Shown here in pieces: positions 54,654 through 64,000 of a DNA stretch of 64,000 nt (position 1 is the stretch's first letter; each line of letters starts with the position of its first letter). Both the position numbers and the translations under genes were made by a program. The stretch is from NCBI RefSeq assembly GCF_002208135.1, contig NZ_CP021646.1:541501-605500 (forward strand), in the 5' to 3' direction. This DNA is from Pseudoalteromonas piscicida (GTDB lineage: Bacteria > Pseudomonadota > Gammaproteobacteria > Enterobacterales > Alteromonadaceae). The notes below the pieces were generated by a model. It was not told where the DNA came from and did no database searches. It saw nothing but the letters and a program-made list of their open reading frames with translations.

Positions 54654-55443
54654 ATATCCAATTTGCAATTTCAATAAACTGGTTAAGCGACAGGTTTTCA
54701 GCGCGAAGTGTAGGGTCGATACCCAAGTTTCGTAGCTGCTCTTCGGTTAACAGGTTCGATAAGCTATTTCTTAGTGTCTTACGACGTTGGTTGAATGCTT
54801 CTAAGCAAACAGTATTCAAAAGTTTAGTGCTCTTAGCGGTACGTTGCGATGGATCTTTTGGGATCAATCGAACAACAGCCGAGTCAACTTTTGGTGCTGG
54901 TTTAAAGCAATGTGGTGGTACTTCAATCACAGGAATAGCGTGACAATAGTACTGCGTCATTACGCTCAAGCGACCAAAGGTTTTGCTGCCAGGACCTGCA
55001 ACCATACGGTTAACCACTTCTTTTTGTAGCATAAAGTGCATATGCTCAACCTGATCGGCAAATTCAAATAAGTGAAATAGCAAAGGGGTTGATACGTTGT
55101 AAGGTAAGTTACCAAAGATCTTCAGTTTTTCCCCTTCTTTGATTAAAGAAGAGAAGTCAAACTTCATCGCGTCACCTTGGTGAACCGTTAATTTAGGTCC
55201 CAAGAATGGATGATGGATCAAGCGCTCGGCAAGATCTTTATCGAGTTCTACAACGGTGAGGTGGCCACTTAAATCACAAACAGGCTCAGTGATAGCACCT
55301 AAACCAGGACCGATTTCAACCAGGTTGTCTTCAGGTTTTGGGTCGATAGCAGTTACTATCTTGTCGATAATATTGTTGTCATTTAAGAAGTTTTGACCAA
55401 AGCGTTTACGCGCTCTGTGTCCGAGATGTACTTTATCTGTCAT
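54637..55443 (-). CDS. rsmA: 16S rRNA dimethyladenosine transferase RsmA (KsgA)
   Basis: The enzyme uses S-adenosylmethionine to dimethylate two adjacent adenosines (A1518 and A1519, E. coli numbering) near the 3' end of 16S rRNA, a late 30S checkpoint. The 268 residues contain [17 protein letters not shown], the AdoMet motif [14 protein letters not shown], the catalytic [14 protein letters not shown], and [15 protein letters not shown]. Its start overlaps the pdxA stop by four bases and its end overlaps apaG, so the operon is tightly packed. Confidence 0.96.
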   Translation of the reverse strand: MTDKVHLGHRARKRFGQNFLNDNNIIDKIVTAIDPKPEDNLVEIGPGLGAITEPVCDLSGHLTVVELDKDLAERLIHHPFLGPKLTVHQGDAMKFDFSSLIKEGEKLKIFGNLPYNVSTPLLFHLFEFADQVEHMHFMLQKEVVNRMVAGPGSKTFGRLSVMTQYYCHAIPVIEVPPHCFKPAPKVDSAVVRLIPKDPSQRTAKSTKLLNTVCLEAFNQRRKTLRNSLSNLLTEEQLRNLGIDPTLRAENLSLNQFIEIANWIYDNSN

Positions 55444-56431
55444 GCATTCTGTGCTTTTTTGGTTGCGAGCTTAATTGCTTCGCGGATCGCTAATTCAAAA
55501 CTACCCACTTCAACATCACCAGAGCCGGCTAAATCAAGCGCCGTACCGTGATCAACCGATGTGCGAACAAAGGGTAATCCTAGGGTGATGTTTACTGAGT
55601 TTCCAAAACCTTTATATTTTAACACAGGTAAGCCCTGATCGTGATACATTGCAAGCACAGCATCAGCATTATCTAAATATTTAGCCTGGAAAAGGGTGTC
55701 AGCTGGCAGCGGTCCAACTAAGTTCATGCCTTGTTTATTCAGCATTTCCAGTGTTGGTTCAATGGTTTCTATTTCTTCACGACCAAGGTGACCACTTTCT
55801 CCAGCATGTGGATTTAATCCACAAACTAATACTCTCGGTTGTTCAATACCAAACTTGGTTTGTAGGTCGTGATGTAGAATATGAATGACTTTGCTGAGAC
55901 GCTCAGGCGTAATCGCCTTTGATACATACGCCAGTGGGATATGCGTCGTAACTAGCGCCACACGTAGCCCGTCGGTTGCGAGTAGCATAACGACATCAGC
56001 GGTATCAGACTGCTGTGCAAAGTACTCAGTATGACCGCTAAACGAGATCCCAGCTTGGTTAATAATGCCCTTATGAACTGGGCCCGTGACTACCGCAGCG
56101 AATGTCCCATCCATATTCTTTTCAGAGGCAATGCGCAAGGTTTCGAGTACATAATGGCCATTAGTTTCATCTAATTGACCTGCGACCACTTCAGCACCTT
56201 TGTCTACTTGAAGGTAGTAAATGGCACCCGCCGGTGCCGCTTCAGGTGTAGCATCGCTGTCAAATGGCAGTAACTTGATTTGCTCACCAAGTTCTTTGGC
56301 GCGTTTTTCTAGAATACTTTTATCAGCCACCGCAACCAACTGAGCAGGCCATGCATGCTGAGCCAGTTTGATAACAAGATCTGGGCCAATACCTGCAGGC
56401 TCCCCGGTGTAATTGCGATTCTGAGTGTCAT
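55440..56431 (-). CDS. pdxA: 4-hydroxythreonine-4-phosphate dehydrogenase PdxA, broken by a frameshift
   Basis: The enzyme oxidises 4-phosphohydroxy-L-threonine in pyridoxal-phosphate synthesis. Segments from residue 12 on match Pdx[37 protein letters not shown] (metal His), [57 protein letters not shown]. The true start is ATG at 56431, giving [10 protein letters not shown]; the next bases CCGGGGAGCC lack one G, so the frame breaks at 56402-56405. A frame without the shift opens at 56474 and has a spurious N-terminus overlapping surA. With one G added the protein is 330 residues (E. coli 329) and starts five bases after surA. Confidence 0.93.
56402..56405 (-). other. Frameshift site in pdxA (G run one base short)
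   Basis: The coding strand reads ACACCGGGGAGCC. Five G would give [11 protein letters not shown], the invariant PdxA N-terminus. Confidence 0.93.
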
Positions 56432-56436
56432 AGCCG

Positions 56437-57729
56437 TTATTCCGCTTCGATAATTTCAATATGCGCTTGGTCACGCATTTCTTTAATCCATTTAAAGCTT
56501 TCTTCTTTAAATTTACGGTTAAACAGCAGTCGATGTGCGCGATTTAACTTGGCTTGTTCTGTTTTGTCGGCTACGCGTTTATCTAGCAGCTGGACGATGT
56601 GCCAGCCAAATGTACTTCTAAATGGTTCACTGATCTGATTTTTTTCTAGGGACAGCAGAGTGTCTCTAAACGCTGGTACGTAAGTGGTTGGATCTGTCCA
56701 ATCGTACTCACCGCCTTTAAGTGCAGAGCCAGGATCTTCAGAGTATTCTTTAGCCAGTGCCGCAAAGTCAGCGGTACCTGCGCGCAAGTCTTTTACAAAG
56801 CCTGTAAGCATCGAGCGTGCTTTTTCTTCACTTAGGATAATAGACGGTTTGATTAAGATATGACGTGAACGCACTTCAACGGTTTCAACGACTTCACGAC
56901 CACGAATATCTTGTACTTTTAGAATGTGGAAACCTGCGCCTGAGCGCAGTGGGCCAACGATGTCGTCTTTTTTCGCGCCTTTGATGGCCTCAGCGAACAA
57001 GGTTGGCATTTCGTTGATCCCCATCCAGCCTAATTGACCACCATCCAGCGCTTTTGAGCCGCTTGAAGAGGCGATTGCGATACGCTTGAACTCTTTGCCT
57101 TCATTCAAAAACTTAATCACGTTATCAGCGCGCTCACGAGCGTCTTCAATTTCTTCTGGAGTCGCTTTATTTGGGATTTTAATCAAGATATGGCCGATAT
57201 CATACTCTTCTGAGTTACCCGTTTGCTCACTCAAGATTTTTTGCAGGTTAGTCACCTCTTGAGGGCTAATATAAATACGGCGGTCAACACTGGCACGGCG
57301 CACTTGGCTTGTGGTTATTTCTTTACGGATCTCTTCTCGATATGCCTGAAAGCTTTCGCCACTTGCTTCAACTGAACGACGTAAGTCAGCAATAGTACCG
57401 CCTTGATCTTGGGCAATATTCGCAATGGTCTGATCCAATTGAGCATCTGAAATTTGCATACCCATGCGGTCGCCCAGTTGCAACATCAAAGATTGCTCAA
57501 TGAGTTTATCGATGGCTTGTAATCGTAATGTTTTATCGCTAGGAAGTTCAGTACCTTGCTGCTCAGCCTGTTCTTTAACACGATTTATTATTTGATCGAC
57601 TTCGCTTTGTAAAATTACACCATCATTTACCGTGGCAACGACTGTATCTAGCTTTACACGCTCAGCATGTGCTTGAGTAAATAGGCCTGCACTTAATGAG
57701 GCCACTAATAACAACTTTTTTAAATTCAT
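56437..57729 (-). CDS. surA: Periplasmic chaperone and peptidyl-prolyl isomerase SurA
   Basis: SurA escorts unfolded outer-membrane proteins, including LptD, to the Bam machine. The 430 residues have a signal peptide (ending AHAERV), an N-terminal chaperone module ([25 protein letters not shown]), two parvulin domains (about 175-275: [34 protein letters not shown]; about 285-385: [32 protein letters not shown]) and a C-terminal helix. It follows lptD by 15 bases and precedes pdxA by five. Confidence 0.95.
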   Translation of the reverse strand: MNLKKLLLVASLSAGLFTQAHAERVKLDTVVATVNDGVILQSEVDQIINRVKEQAEQQGTELPSDKTLRLQAIDKLIEQSLMLQLGDRMGMQISDAQLDQTIANIAQDQGGTIADLRRSVEASGESFQAYREEIRKEITTSQVRRASVDRRIYISPQEVTNLQKILSEQTGNSEEYDIGHILIKIPNKATPEEIEDARERADNVIKFLNEGKEFKRIAIASSSGSKALDGGQLGWMGINEMPTLFAEAIKGAKKDDIVGPLRSGAGFHILKVQDIRGREVVETVEVRSRHILIKPSIILSEEKARSMLTGFVKDLRAGTADFAALAKEYSEDPGSALKGGEYDWTDPTTYVPAFRDTLLSLEKNQISEPFRSTFGWHIVQLLDKRVADKTEQAKLNRAHRLLFNRKFKEESFKWIKEMRDQAHIEIIEAE

Positions 57730-57744
57730 ACGGCTTTCTAAATT

Positions 57745-59991
57745 CTATTTATTCAAAAAATACGGTCTACGGTAACCAAAAATACCCTGTTGAAGGAGTT
57801 TACTTGCATCACCACTGCTTTGGCTTCCAAGCCCTGTAAGGACAAATTTCAGGCTGAAGCCAGAATCAAACACTGCTTCATCATTTGTAAGTGTTTGGTT
57901 TAAGTTTGTTTCAATTTGACGATTCGCAGTCACCTGAATAGCCCAACAACAAGACTGGTATTGAATACCAACAAAGGATTCAACACTTCTATTTGCCGTC
58001 ATATCTCGGTGATAGCTTGCTACAAATTGCCAGTTATCGTCAATTGGTAAACTTGTAAAGAGACCAACTTGGTCAATTTCATAGTCTGAGACATCATTAA
58101 CATAACGATGGTTCAATTGCACCAACTGCTTGTTGTCTCCTTTATAGTCCAAGGTAAAGTGAGACTGCACTAACTCTTTGCTATCCATATCATATTGCAC
58201 CCCACCTGAGAGGTACCAACGCTTATGCCAATGTAACATGGATTCAGCGGCAAATAATGCATTATAATTGGTATCATCGGTAAATAGCTGTTCAGAAGGC
58301 TTTACAGATGACTCGAGATAAACGATCTGACCTGCGCTGAAGTTAAAGCGCTCGACATTACTGCTATCGAATACACGAGTGGTTGCACCCACGGTGAATT
58401 GATTGGCTTCTGCAATACGGTCATAACCTGAGTAACGGCGTGCTCTAAACAGACCAATAAAGTCATCCTGTAGTTTAGCAGTGTCGTACCAGCCAATTTG
58501 GCTTTGCTCTCTGTGTGGGGTGTAAAGGTACTGAATTTGTGGCTCAAGCGTTTGTGTACCTTGTTCAAAAAAGAACTCGGTACTGCGTTCAAAATTCAAT
58601 TGTCCATGTATCCGTAAACTTGGCAAGGTACGCGTAACAGACTCTTCATACTCTGTATCAGGCACATCTATATTTTGTTCATAACGCGTGTGAAGTAGGC
58701 GTGCCTCGGAGGTAAATGACCAAGCGTAGTCGCTGCGAGAAAAAGACACACGAGGCTCTAAATGTAATCTCGACGCCTCAGAGATTGGCAAAGCATCATT
58801 TTGAAAATAGGCAAACTCACCTTCAAAGTCCCAGTCAAGGCCGACAAGATCATAACTGTCACGTGTACGGAAGCTAATTTGCGGTAGTGCGGTGTAGGAT
58901 TCTCTATGATCACCCAACACCTCAAAATCTTGCAACTTTAAGTCGACTAACCAGTCTTCACCAAGGTAACTTAGACTGCCAGTTCGATATAACTGAGTGT
59001 CAGTTTCATTGGCGTATTCGGATGTTAAGTCAGTGAGGTAGTTATCGTCACTCACATTTGTGACATCAACGAACGCACGCCATTTATCACTTAGATAACT
59101 TTTTTGTTGCCAATGTACTAAATAGCGATCGTCTAGCTGCGGCTCTGAATCATCCTTACTGAGATATTCCACTCCAATTTTACCTTGATGTTGTTCAGTT
59201 AAATATCTGAACTCGGTAATAAGCTGAAATCCTTTATTGGCCATGTATCTTGGCGTTAAGGTCGCGTCGTAGTTGGGGGCTAGATTGAGATAATAAGGGG
59301 TGATCAGCTCCAAACCAAACTTATTCGAGCTGGAAATTGTCGGCGTCAGCAAGCCAGACTTACGTCTATCATCGATTGGAAACGTAAAATAAGGTAAATA
59401 GATGATTGGCGTGTCCATAATTTTGAACACCGTATTATACGTTTCACCCCAACCATCTTCGCGAGAAAGCACAATGCTGCTCGCCTCAATACTCCAAAAT
59501 GGGTCATCAGCAGGACACGTGGTAAAGCTGGAGTTATCGAGTGAAATCTTGCTACCCGAGGCATGTAATTTTTCCGCTCCGCCGCGGCCCAGCTGATCTG
59601 TTAATTCATATTCAGCACCAAGCAAGCTCACAGTGTTAGCATTTAAATCCGCGAATAGCCCATTGCTGTGAACTTTGCTAAATTGGTCACGATAAAGTAG
59701 TGGTCCAGAAGCGCTGAGCAGGCCTTCTTTTTTATCGATTAGCGCACGTCTAGCTTCTAAGCTCATGGTTTCAGTGTTAATCACCACATTACCCGAAAAC
59801 TCAGCACTATCAGTACCTTGTAGTTCTAAGTCATCGGCAACGATATCAATGGCATGTTTGGGCAGCGAGGCTAACGGCTTCCAGTTTTCTGGCTGCATAT
59901 AGTCTTTACATTGTGCGGCGACAATGTTCGTATTAGCAAAAGCTGTAGAATGAATCGCGGATAATACAGCCAAGCCCCAAATTTTGCGCAT
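57745..59991 (-). CDS. lptD: LPS-assembly outer-membrane protein LptD
   Basis: LptD and LptE insert lipopolysaccharide into the outer leaflet. The 748 residues comprise a signal peptide (to about 21), an OstA/LptA-like beta-jellyroll (about 45-195: IDIVADDLELQGTDSAEFSGNVVIN, LDNSSFTTCPADDPFW), and a large barrel (about 205-748) with VFKIMDTPIIYLPYFTFPIDDRRKSGLLTP. Cysteines at 28, about 160, and the adjacent pair in QSCCW match the disulfide-forming positions of E. coli LptD. It leads the operon with surA and pdxA. Confidence 0.95.
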   Translation of the reverse strand: MRKIWGLAVLSAIHSTAFANTNIVAAQCKDYMQPENWKPLASLPKHAIDIVADDLELQGTDSAEFSGNVVINTETMSLEARRALIDKKEGLLSASGPLLYRDQFSKVHSNGLFADLNANTVSLLGAEYELTDQLGRGGAEKLHASGSKISLDNSSFTTCPADDPFWSIEASSIVLSREDGWGETYNTVFKIMDTPIIYLPYFTFPIDDRRKSGLLTPTISSSNKFGLELITPYYLNLAPNYDATLTPRYMANKGFQLITEFRYLTEQHQGKIGVEYLSKDDSEPQLDDRYLVHWQQKSYLSDKWRAFVDVTNVSDDNYLTDLTSEYANETDTQLYRTGSLSYLGEDWLVDLKLQDFEVLGDHRESYTALPQISFRTRDSYDLVGLDWDFEGEFAYFQNDALPISEASRLHLEPRVSFSRSDYAWSFTSEARLLHTRYEQNIDVPDTEYEESVTRTLPSLRIHGQLNFERSTEFFFEQGTQTLEPQIQYLYTPHREQSQIGWYDTAKLQDDFIGLFRARRYSGYDRIAEANQFTVGATTRVFDSSNVERFNFSAGQIVYLESSVKPSEQLFTDDTNYNALFAAESMLHWHKRWYLSGGVQYDMDSKELVQSHFTLDYKGDNKQLVQLNHRYVNDVSDYEIDQVGLFTSLPIDDNWQFVASYHRDMTANRSVESFVGIQYQSCCWAIQVTANRQIETNLNQTLTNDEAVFDSGFSLKFVLTGLGSQSSGDASKLLQQGIFGYRRPYFLNK

Positions 59992-60103
59992 TTAATAACC
60001 TATTAGCTGAGCATTTAATAATAAGCTCATCATGATAAATGAAAACTGTCGGAAATACAGTAGCATTTAGATATTTACAAGTAGAAGGTGTAATAGTAAA
60101 TCC

Positions 60104-61099
60104 ATGAATAGTCAAAACCAGCGCGTCGAGTTTATACAGCAAGCAATACATAGCGACGATTTTACGTGCGAGGCTATCACCTCGGATGCCAGTTTTCGTC
60201 GCTACTATCGAGTAACGCATAAAACAATGACATGGATCTTGATGGAAACACCCGTCGATAAACTCGATAATGCCCCTTTTATTGGTTTAAATACGGTGTT
60301 TGCAGAGCAAGGACTCAATGTGCCACAAATCCTTGCGAATGATGAAGAGCATGGACTGTTACTATTACAAGATTTAGGTTCTGAGCATTTGTCTGATAGG
60401 TTGGTATTGCCTTCTCGGCTAGACGATTATCGCGCGTTGATAGCGCTTATTCCCGATATAGCCAAAACACCAAAGAGTGAGTGGATGAAGCCCTATGACG
60501 CTGAATTCATCAACATGGAACTCAATATTTTTTACGAATGGCTAGTAACAAAATGGCTAGGATTAACGCCCACCGAATATCAACAAGTACAGTGGCATAA
60601 TGTGAAGCTGAAACTCGTTGATGCGATGACTCGCCAGCCGCAGGTTACGATGCATCGAGATTTTCATAGTCGCAACCTGATATGTCATCAGTCTCAGTGG
60701 TATCTCATTGATTATCAGGATGCGGTACAAGGACCAGTCACTTATGATGCGGTTTCTCTGTTGCGGGATTGTTATACTCGCCTTGATGCTCATGAGTTTA
60801 CTGAGCTTCAGCAACATAGCTTTGATTGTTTAAAAGCGGCCAACTTATTAGGCTATATGGATTTTAGCACCTATCAACATTGTTTTGACTTAACGGGGAT
60901 GCAAAGACACCTTAAAGCTGCCGGGATTTTTACTCGTCTACTGCAGCGAGACGGCAAAGGCGGGTACGTAGAAAATATTTTGCCAACGTTACGCTACCTC
61001 TTTGAAGTAGCAAATAAGTATAAAGAATTTCAGTGGCTTGCAAGCTGGCTAGAGAATGACATAATGCCTCAAGCTCAGGCCAAATTAGGCAAAAAATAG
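60104..61099 (+). CDS. amgK: AmgK-type anomeric sugar kinase of cell-wall recycling
   Basis: The 331-residue cytosolic kinase of the aminoglycoside-phosphotransferase fold is divergent from lptD and followed by a MurU-like gene nine bases later, the arrangement of AmgK-MurU in Pseudomonas. Kinase motifs are ILMETP (Lys-site region), HRDFHSRNLICH (catalytic Asp, metal Asn) and LIDYQDAVQGPVTYDAVSLL. AmgK phosphorylates N-acetylmuramate and N-acetylglucosamine at C1 so that recycled murein sugars return to UDP-MurNAc, bypassing fosfomycin-sensitive steps. Substrate identity is inferred from synteny. Confidence 0.85.
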   Translation: MNSQNQRVEFIQQAIHSDDFTCEAITSDASFRRYYRVTHKTMTWILMETPVDKLDNAPFIGLNTVFAEQGLNVPQILANDEEHGLLLLQDLGSEHLSDRLVLPSRLDDYRALIALIPDIAKTPKSEWMKPYDAEFINMELNIFYEWLVTKWLGLTPTEYQQVQWHNVKLKLVDAMTRQPQVTMHRDFHSRNLICHQSQWYLIDYQDAVQGPVTYDAVSLLRDCYTRLDAHEFTELQQHSFDCLKAANLLGYMDFSTYQHCFDLTGMQRHLKAAGIFTRLLQRDGKGGYVENILPTLRYLFEVANKYKEFQWLASWLENDIMPQAQAKLGKK

Positions 61100-61107
61100 A
61101 AGTAACA

Positions 61108-61800
61108 ATGAAAGCGATAATTTTATCTGCTGGTCGTGGTAAACGCATGATGCCACTGACCGCGAACCAACCAAAACCTATGCTCAACGTCGCGGGAAAG
61201 CCACTACTTGAGCATCATATCGAGCGCTTAAAAGCGGCTGGGATCTGCGATATTGTGATAAATCTAGCATGGCAAGGTCAGGTGATAAAAGACTATTTCG
61301 GCGATGGTAGTCACTTCGGTGTCAATATTGAGTACAGCGATGAACCTGAAGGTGGATTAGAAACCGCAGGTGGAATAATTCAAGCACTGCCGATGTTATG
61401 TGAACAGGATGACAGCTTTATTGTACTCAATGGCGATATTTTTACGGATTATGACGTCAGCAGCCTCGTGCAGTTACAGCTCGGAAGCACAGCTGAGGGG
61501 CACTGCGAAGCGCATATTGTGTTGGTAGAAAATCCCGAACATCATCCTGAAGGCGATTTTTGTCTTGCCCATCAGCCGCTCAATCAGCAAAGGTATACAT
61601 TGTCCGGCATTGGTAAATATCACCAAAGTTTTTTTACCGAGCTTGGGATTGGCTTTATAAAACTAGGGCCCTTGTTGCGCAGTGGGCTTGAGCAGCATAA
61701 AGTTTCTACTGAACTGTATTTGGGCGCATGGGACGACATCGGCACGCCAGAGCGACTAAAAATGATCAATGATAAGTTAGGGTATTGCGATGTGGGGTAA
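61108..61800 (+). CDS. murU: MurU-type N-acetylmuramate-1-phosphate uridylyltransferase
   Basis: This 230-residue nucleotidyltransferase has the sugar-nucleotide pyrophosphorylase signature at the N-terminus (ILSAGRGKRMMPLTANQPKPML, G-x-G-x-R and K), then VINLAWQGQVIKDYFGDGSHFG, GGLETAGGIIQALPML and VLNGDIFTDYD (metal Asp). It activates murein sugar 1-phosphates made by AmgK with UTP. The length fits MurU. The 3' end overlaps djlA by 11 bases. Assignment rests on the amgK-murU pair and the conserved motifs. Confidence 0.87.
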   Translation: MKAIILSAGRGKRMMPLTANQPKPMLNVAGKPLLEHHIERLKAAGICDIVINLAWQGQVIKDYFGDGSHFGVNIEYSDEPEGGLETAGGIIQALPMLCEQDDSFIVLNGDIFTDYDVSSLVQLQLGSTAEGHCEAHIVLVENPEHHPEGDFCLAHQPLNQQRYTLSGIGKYHQSFFTELGIGFIKLGPLLRSGLEQHKVSTELYLGAWDDIGTPERLKMINDKLGYCDVG

Positions 61801-62635
61801 ATTATTAGGCACAATTTTCGGCTTTTTATTTGGTCGTTGGTTAGGCGCTATTTTAGGTTTTTATCTCGGCCATTTATTTGATAAAAGTTTGCGTCAGGAT
61901 TTTGATAAAGTCGGTGGCTTTCAAGGTTTCATGAAAGGTGAAGATCTGCATGAGCGCCAAGCCTTGTTCTTTTCTAGCTGTTTTTCTGTGATGGGGCATA
62001 TTGCGAAGTCTAATGGTCGTGTCAGCGAAATCCACATTCAAGCCGCGTCTGCGTTTATGAGCGAAATGGGGTTGCAGGGTGAAGAACGAAAAGAAGCACA
62101 ACATGCGTTTACAGCGGGAAAAAGCAGTGACTTTTCGATAAAAGAAGCGGTTACCGATTTTAAAGAAGCTTTTGCTAGACGCTATGACTTGAGGCAGCTG
62201 TTTTTAGAGATTCAAATTCAAATGGCATTTTGTGATGGTCATGTGTCTGATGCGGAGAAAGCCTTACTTAAACAGGTGAGCAAGTATTTAGGCTTCGCAG
62301 AAACCCACTTTCTATTCTTGCTAAAGCGCTACCAAGCAGAATTTGAGTTTCGCCGCTCGCAGGCGTCGGGGAGATCGCAACATCAACACCAGCAACATGG
62401 CGGCGGTCAACCAGCATCACAAGATAATGGCTTAAACCGCGCTAAAGCGTTGGCTGTACTGGGATTGAGTGAAGGGGCAAATGAGCGTGAAATCAAAAAA
62501 GCTTACCGCAAACTGATGTCGCAGCATCACCCTGACAAATTGGTGTCTCAGGGATTACCAAAGCATATGATGGAAGTTGCAAAGCGCAAAAGCCAAGACA
62601 TTCAGTCCGCCTATGAATATTTAAAAAAGAGCTAA
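61790..62635 (+). CDS. djlA: Membrane-anchored co-chaperone DjlA
   Basis: The 281-residue type III membrane protein has one glycine-rich TM helix (about 4-26: GTIFGFLFGRWLGAILGFYLG), a TerB-like domain (about 55-175), a His/Gln-rich linker (about 190-210), and a C-terminal J domain (about 220-281) with HPD in QHHPDKL. It stimulates DnaK and is linked to envelope stress and capsule control in E. coli. In many gammaproteobacteria djlA lies beside the lptD operon, as here. It overlaps murU. Confidence 0.93.
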   Translation: MWGKLLGTIFGFLFGRWLGAILGFYLGHLFDKSLRQDFDKVGGFQGFMKGEDLHERQALFFSSCFSVMGHIAKSNGRVSEIHIQAASAFMSEMGLQGEERKEAQHAFTAGKSSDFSIKEAVTDFKEAFARRYDLRQLFLEIQIQMAFCDGHVSDAEKALLKQVSKYLGFAETHFLFLLKRYQAEFEFRRSQASGRSQHQHQQHGGGQPASQDNGLNRAKALAVLGLSEGANEREIKKAYRKLMSQHHPDKLVSQGLPKHMMEVAKRKSQDIQSAYEYLKKS

Positions 62636-62644
62636 GCTGAAACA

Positions 62645-63490
62645 CTATAAGACGTGTAAAAAACCGAGTAACTCCTTTCTGAGTCTCTGATGTTGGAGTG
62701 GATCGGTTTTTTCTCCAAAAAGCTCCCGTTGGCGATAATCAAATTTACTGTTTTTTCTCGCCCAGCGCGCTCTGTCTGGCGTGCTGTCCACCACAATAGG
62801 ATTGTCAAAACTGTAGTACACATCCAGTAAAGCCGGGCTTATCAAAGAAAGGTTGGATGCCAAGTGCTTTTGCCGCGTTGCATTAGGCAGTTGTGGGCTA
62901 ACAACGGTAAAGGCATCGATGCGTAGATTGGGTAGCGTTGCTAAGTGCTCAGCAAATAAACCAGCGCTGTTACCAAATGCGACAACCACCAGTTTCTCTG
63001 TTTGAGTCATGGATAGCGTGTTATAAAGCACCTCAAAGCGGCTGATCAAGGCCATTTTATATTCGTCGAGATTAGACTCTGAAATGGGGGCAAGCGCTTG
63101 CTGAGCCGGTTTTTCAGCATCGGGGAGCGCGATATCTTGCTCTAGCAGACTCGGTGCATAAGAAAGGTCCGGCGGAGTGAGGGTATAAGTGTCGTAGCCA
63201 TCATCGCTTAAGCGTTTTGCGAGAAAGCTTATGCCGCTGTTATTGAGAGGCGGAGTTTGCATGTCGGGCAATAAGACTACGATGCCTTCGCGAGCGGCTG
63301 CCATATATTCTTGATGAAATACATAAAAGCTTTCGTTTTCACTCTCTAGTTTTATGAGTTGCGATGGATCGTAGAAGCGATTAGCATCCTGCTGATAAAG
63401 AGAGCCAAGTGGTGCAGCGTCAATATGTTCTGCTGCAAGAGCCCCGGTGGATACAGCAGTAACAAGTAATAAAAGCGTTCTTATGATCAT
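62645..63490 (-). CDS. DUF3530 family exported alpha/beta-hydrolase-like protein
   Basis: The 281-residue protein has a signal peptide (MIIRTLLLLVTAVSTGALA). A DUF3530-like sequence follows: EGIVVLLPDMQTPPLNNSGISFLAKRLSDDGYDTYTLTPPD, then LVVVAFGNSAGLFAEHLATLP, where GNSAG sits at the nucleophile elbow of alpha/beta hydrolases (G-x-S-x-G), and ends with LLDVYYSFDNPIVVDSTPDRA and a C-terminal RQRELFGEKTDPLQHQRL. Function is unknown. It is convergent with djlA, with only nine bases between. Confidence 0.82.
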   Translation of the reverse strand: MIIRTLLLLVTAVSTGALAAEHIDAAPLGSLYQQDANRFYDPSQLIKLESENESFYVFHQEYMAAAREGIVVLLPDMQTPPLNNSGISFLAKRLSDDGYDTYTLTPPDLSYAPSLLEQDIALPDAEKPAQQALAPISESNLDEYKMALISRFEVLYNTLSMTQTEKLVVVAFGNSAGLFAEHLATLPNLRIDAFTVVSPQLPNATRQKHLASNLSLISPALLDVYYSFDNPIVVDSTPDRARWARKNSKFDYRQRELFGEKTDPLQHQRLRKELLGFLHVL

Positions 63491-63630
63491 GGTAAAAGCG
63501 CGTAAAATCTCATGATTTGTTATCGACCACTTAAGTGAAAACTTTAGCTGTCGCTATTTTTTAGCGTTTTAAGTTAAACTGCGAAGGGCATTTGATCCTA
63601 CGCAGTAAAGTAAAATGAAAGGAGAAATTT

Positions 63631-64000
63631 GTGCAGTACAAAGATAGCAAACGAGACTATCTCTTGATGTTTTTAAAAGGGGCTGGAATGGGCGCTGCGG
63701 ATGTTGTTCCGGGGGTTTCTGGCGGTACCATTGCTTTTATCACTGGTATCTATGCACGTTTTTTAAATGCCATCAAAAGTGTGAACTTACAGGCCTTGAG
63801 CATATTGCGCCGTGACGGCCTAAAAGCAACTTGGCAGTACATTGATGGTAGCTTTTTACTTGCAGTATTTTCCGGTTTGCTAATTAGTGCGGCTTCTTTG
63901 GCAAAGGTGATCACCTATTTATTGGAAGCACACCAAACACTGGTGTGGTCATTTTTCTTTGGTCTTATCGTTGCTTCTTTTATCTATGTTGCAAAACAAG
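63631..64000 (+). CDS. DUF368 membrane protein, possible undecaprenyl-phosphate translocase (partial)
   Basis: The gene begins with GTG after a strong GAAAGGAG and runs off the window end, giving 123 residues. The start reads MQYKDSKRDYLLMFLKGAGMG, then AADVVPGVSGGTIAFITGIY, the hallmark of DUF368 proteins (also called PopT in Vibrio and Staphylococcus, where they recycle the lipid carrier undecaprenyl phosphate). At least three TM helices are visible (about 10-40, 70-95, 100-120). Function is inferred from the family. Confidence 0.85.
   Translation, partial: MQYKDSKRDYLLMFLKGAGMGAADVVPGVSGGTIAFITGIYARFLNAIKSVNLQALSILRRDGLKATWQYIDGSFLLAVFSGLLISAASLAKVITYLLEAHQTLVWSFFFGLIVASFIYVAKQ

Noticed and set aside
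1..64000. CRISPR arrays, integrons and prophage genes
   Set aside because: I saw no regularly spaced repeats, integrase, attC-like clusters or phage structural genes in the window.

Overview
The window looks like chromosomal DNA of a marine gammaproteobacterium of the Alteromonadales, most likely Pseudoalteromonas or a close relative. This is inference from gene content and order: holD-rimI; lptD-surA-pdxA-rsmA-apaG-apaH with amgK-murU-djlA divergent to it; ygiM/ygiF; metK/tkt back to back; a large TonB-dependent receptor; and many signalling proteins. Moderate GC, intrinsic terminators and short intergenic gaps all fit an ordinary core chromosome.

Layout. 0-3.5 kb: end of a tRNA (probably Trp), holD-rimI, and a hybrid histidine kinase split by a frameshift. 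3.7-6.6 kb: TonB-dependent receptor. 7-11.4 kb: cca, an ExeA/ExeB-type gspAB pair and an HD-GYP protein. 11.5-15.6 kb: a frameshifted M20 amidohydrolase, a MepM-type endopeptidase and tyrS. 15.9-22.1 kb: small DUF1289 and DUF3283 genes, a solute-binding-like protein, a GNAT enzyme and a 1488-residue propeller/PAS/GGDEF/EAL sensor. 22.1-30.9 kb: potassium channel, PatZ-type lysine acetyltransferase, SIMPL protein, NYN protein, TonB-like anchor protein, Nudix hydrolase, Tas-type reductase and dinB with a LexA box. 31-36.6 kb: CstA-family transporter, M17 peptidase, frameshifted YihY, MscS channel. 36.6-42.5 kb: an accessory segment. 42.6-64 kb: AGCS symporter, ygiM/ygiF, HDOD protein, metK/tkt, a chemoreceptor, the lptD-to-apaH envelope/cofactor/RNA operon, amgK-murU-djlA, a DUF3530 protein and the start of a DUF368 gene.

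The most unusual region is 37.6-41.8 kb: four consecutive genes for exported or envelope proteins. They encode a HELGH zinc metalloprotease, a secreted cysteine-rich protein ending in a Hedgehog-like (Hint) self-processing domain with a G-C-F junction and a T-x-x-H motif, a single-pass anchored helical protein, and a subtilisin-like lipoprotein. A strong terminator/attenuator splits the cassette after the second gene. An ISAs1-type transposase remnant lies on its left. On its right the citrulline/arginine-deiminase-like gene (ctlX family) has lost its 5' half. The cassette was therefore probably inserted. I infer a proteolytic maturation system that releases a cysteine-rich peptide; no experiment is known to me.

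A second window-wide pattern concerns sequence quality or mutation. Four genes (hybrid kinase, M20 amidohydrolase, yihY, pdxA) are each broken by what reads as one missing G in a run of G. In every case adding one G restores the conserved family motif. A systematic homopolymer error is the simplest explanation, and the genes may be intact in the cell.
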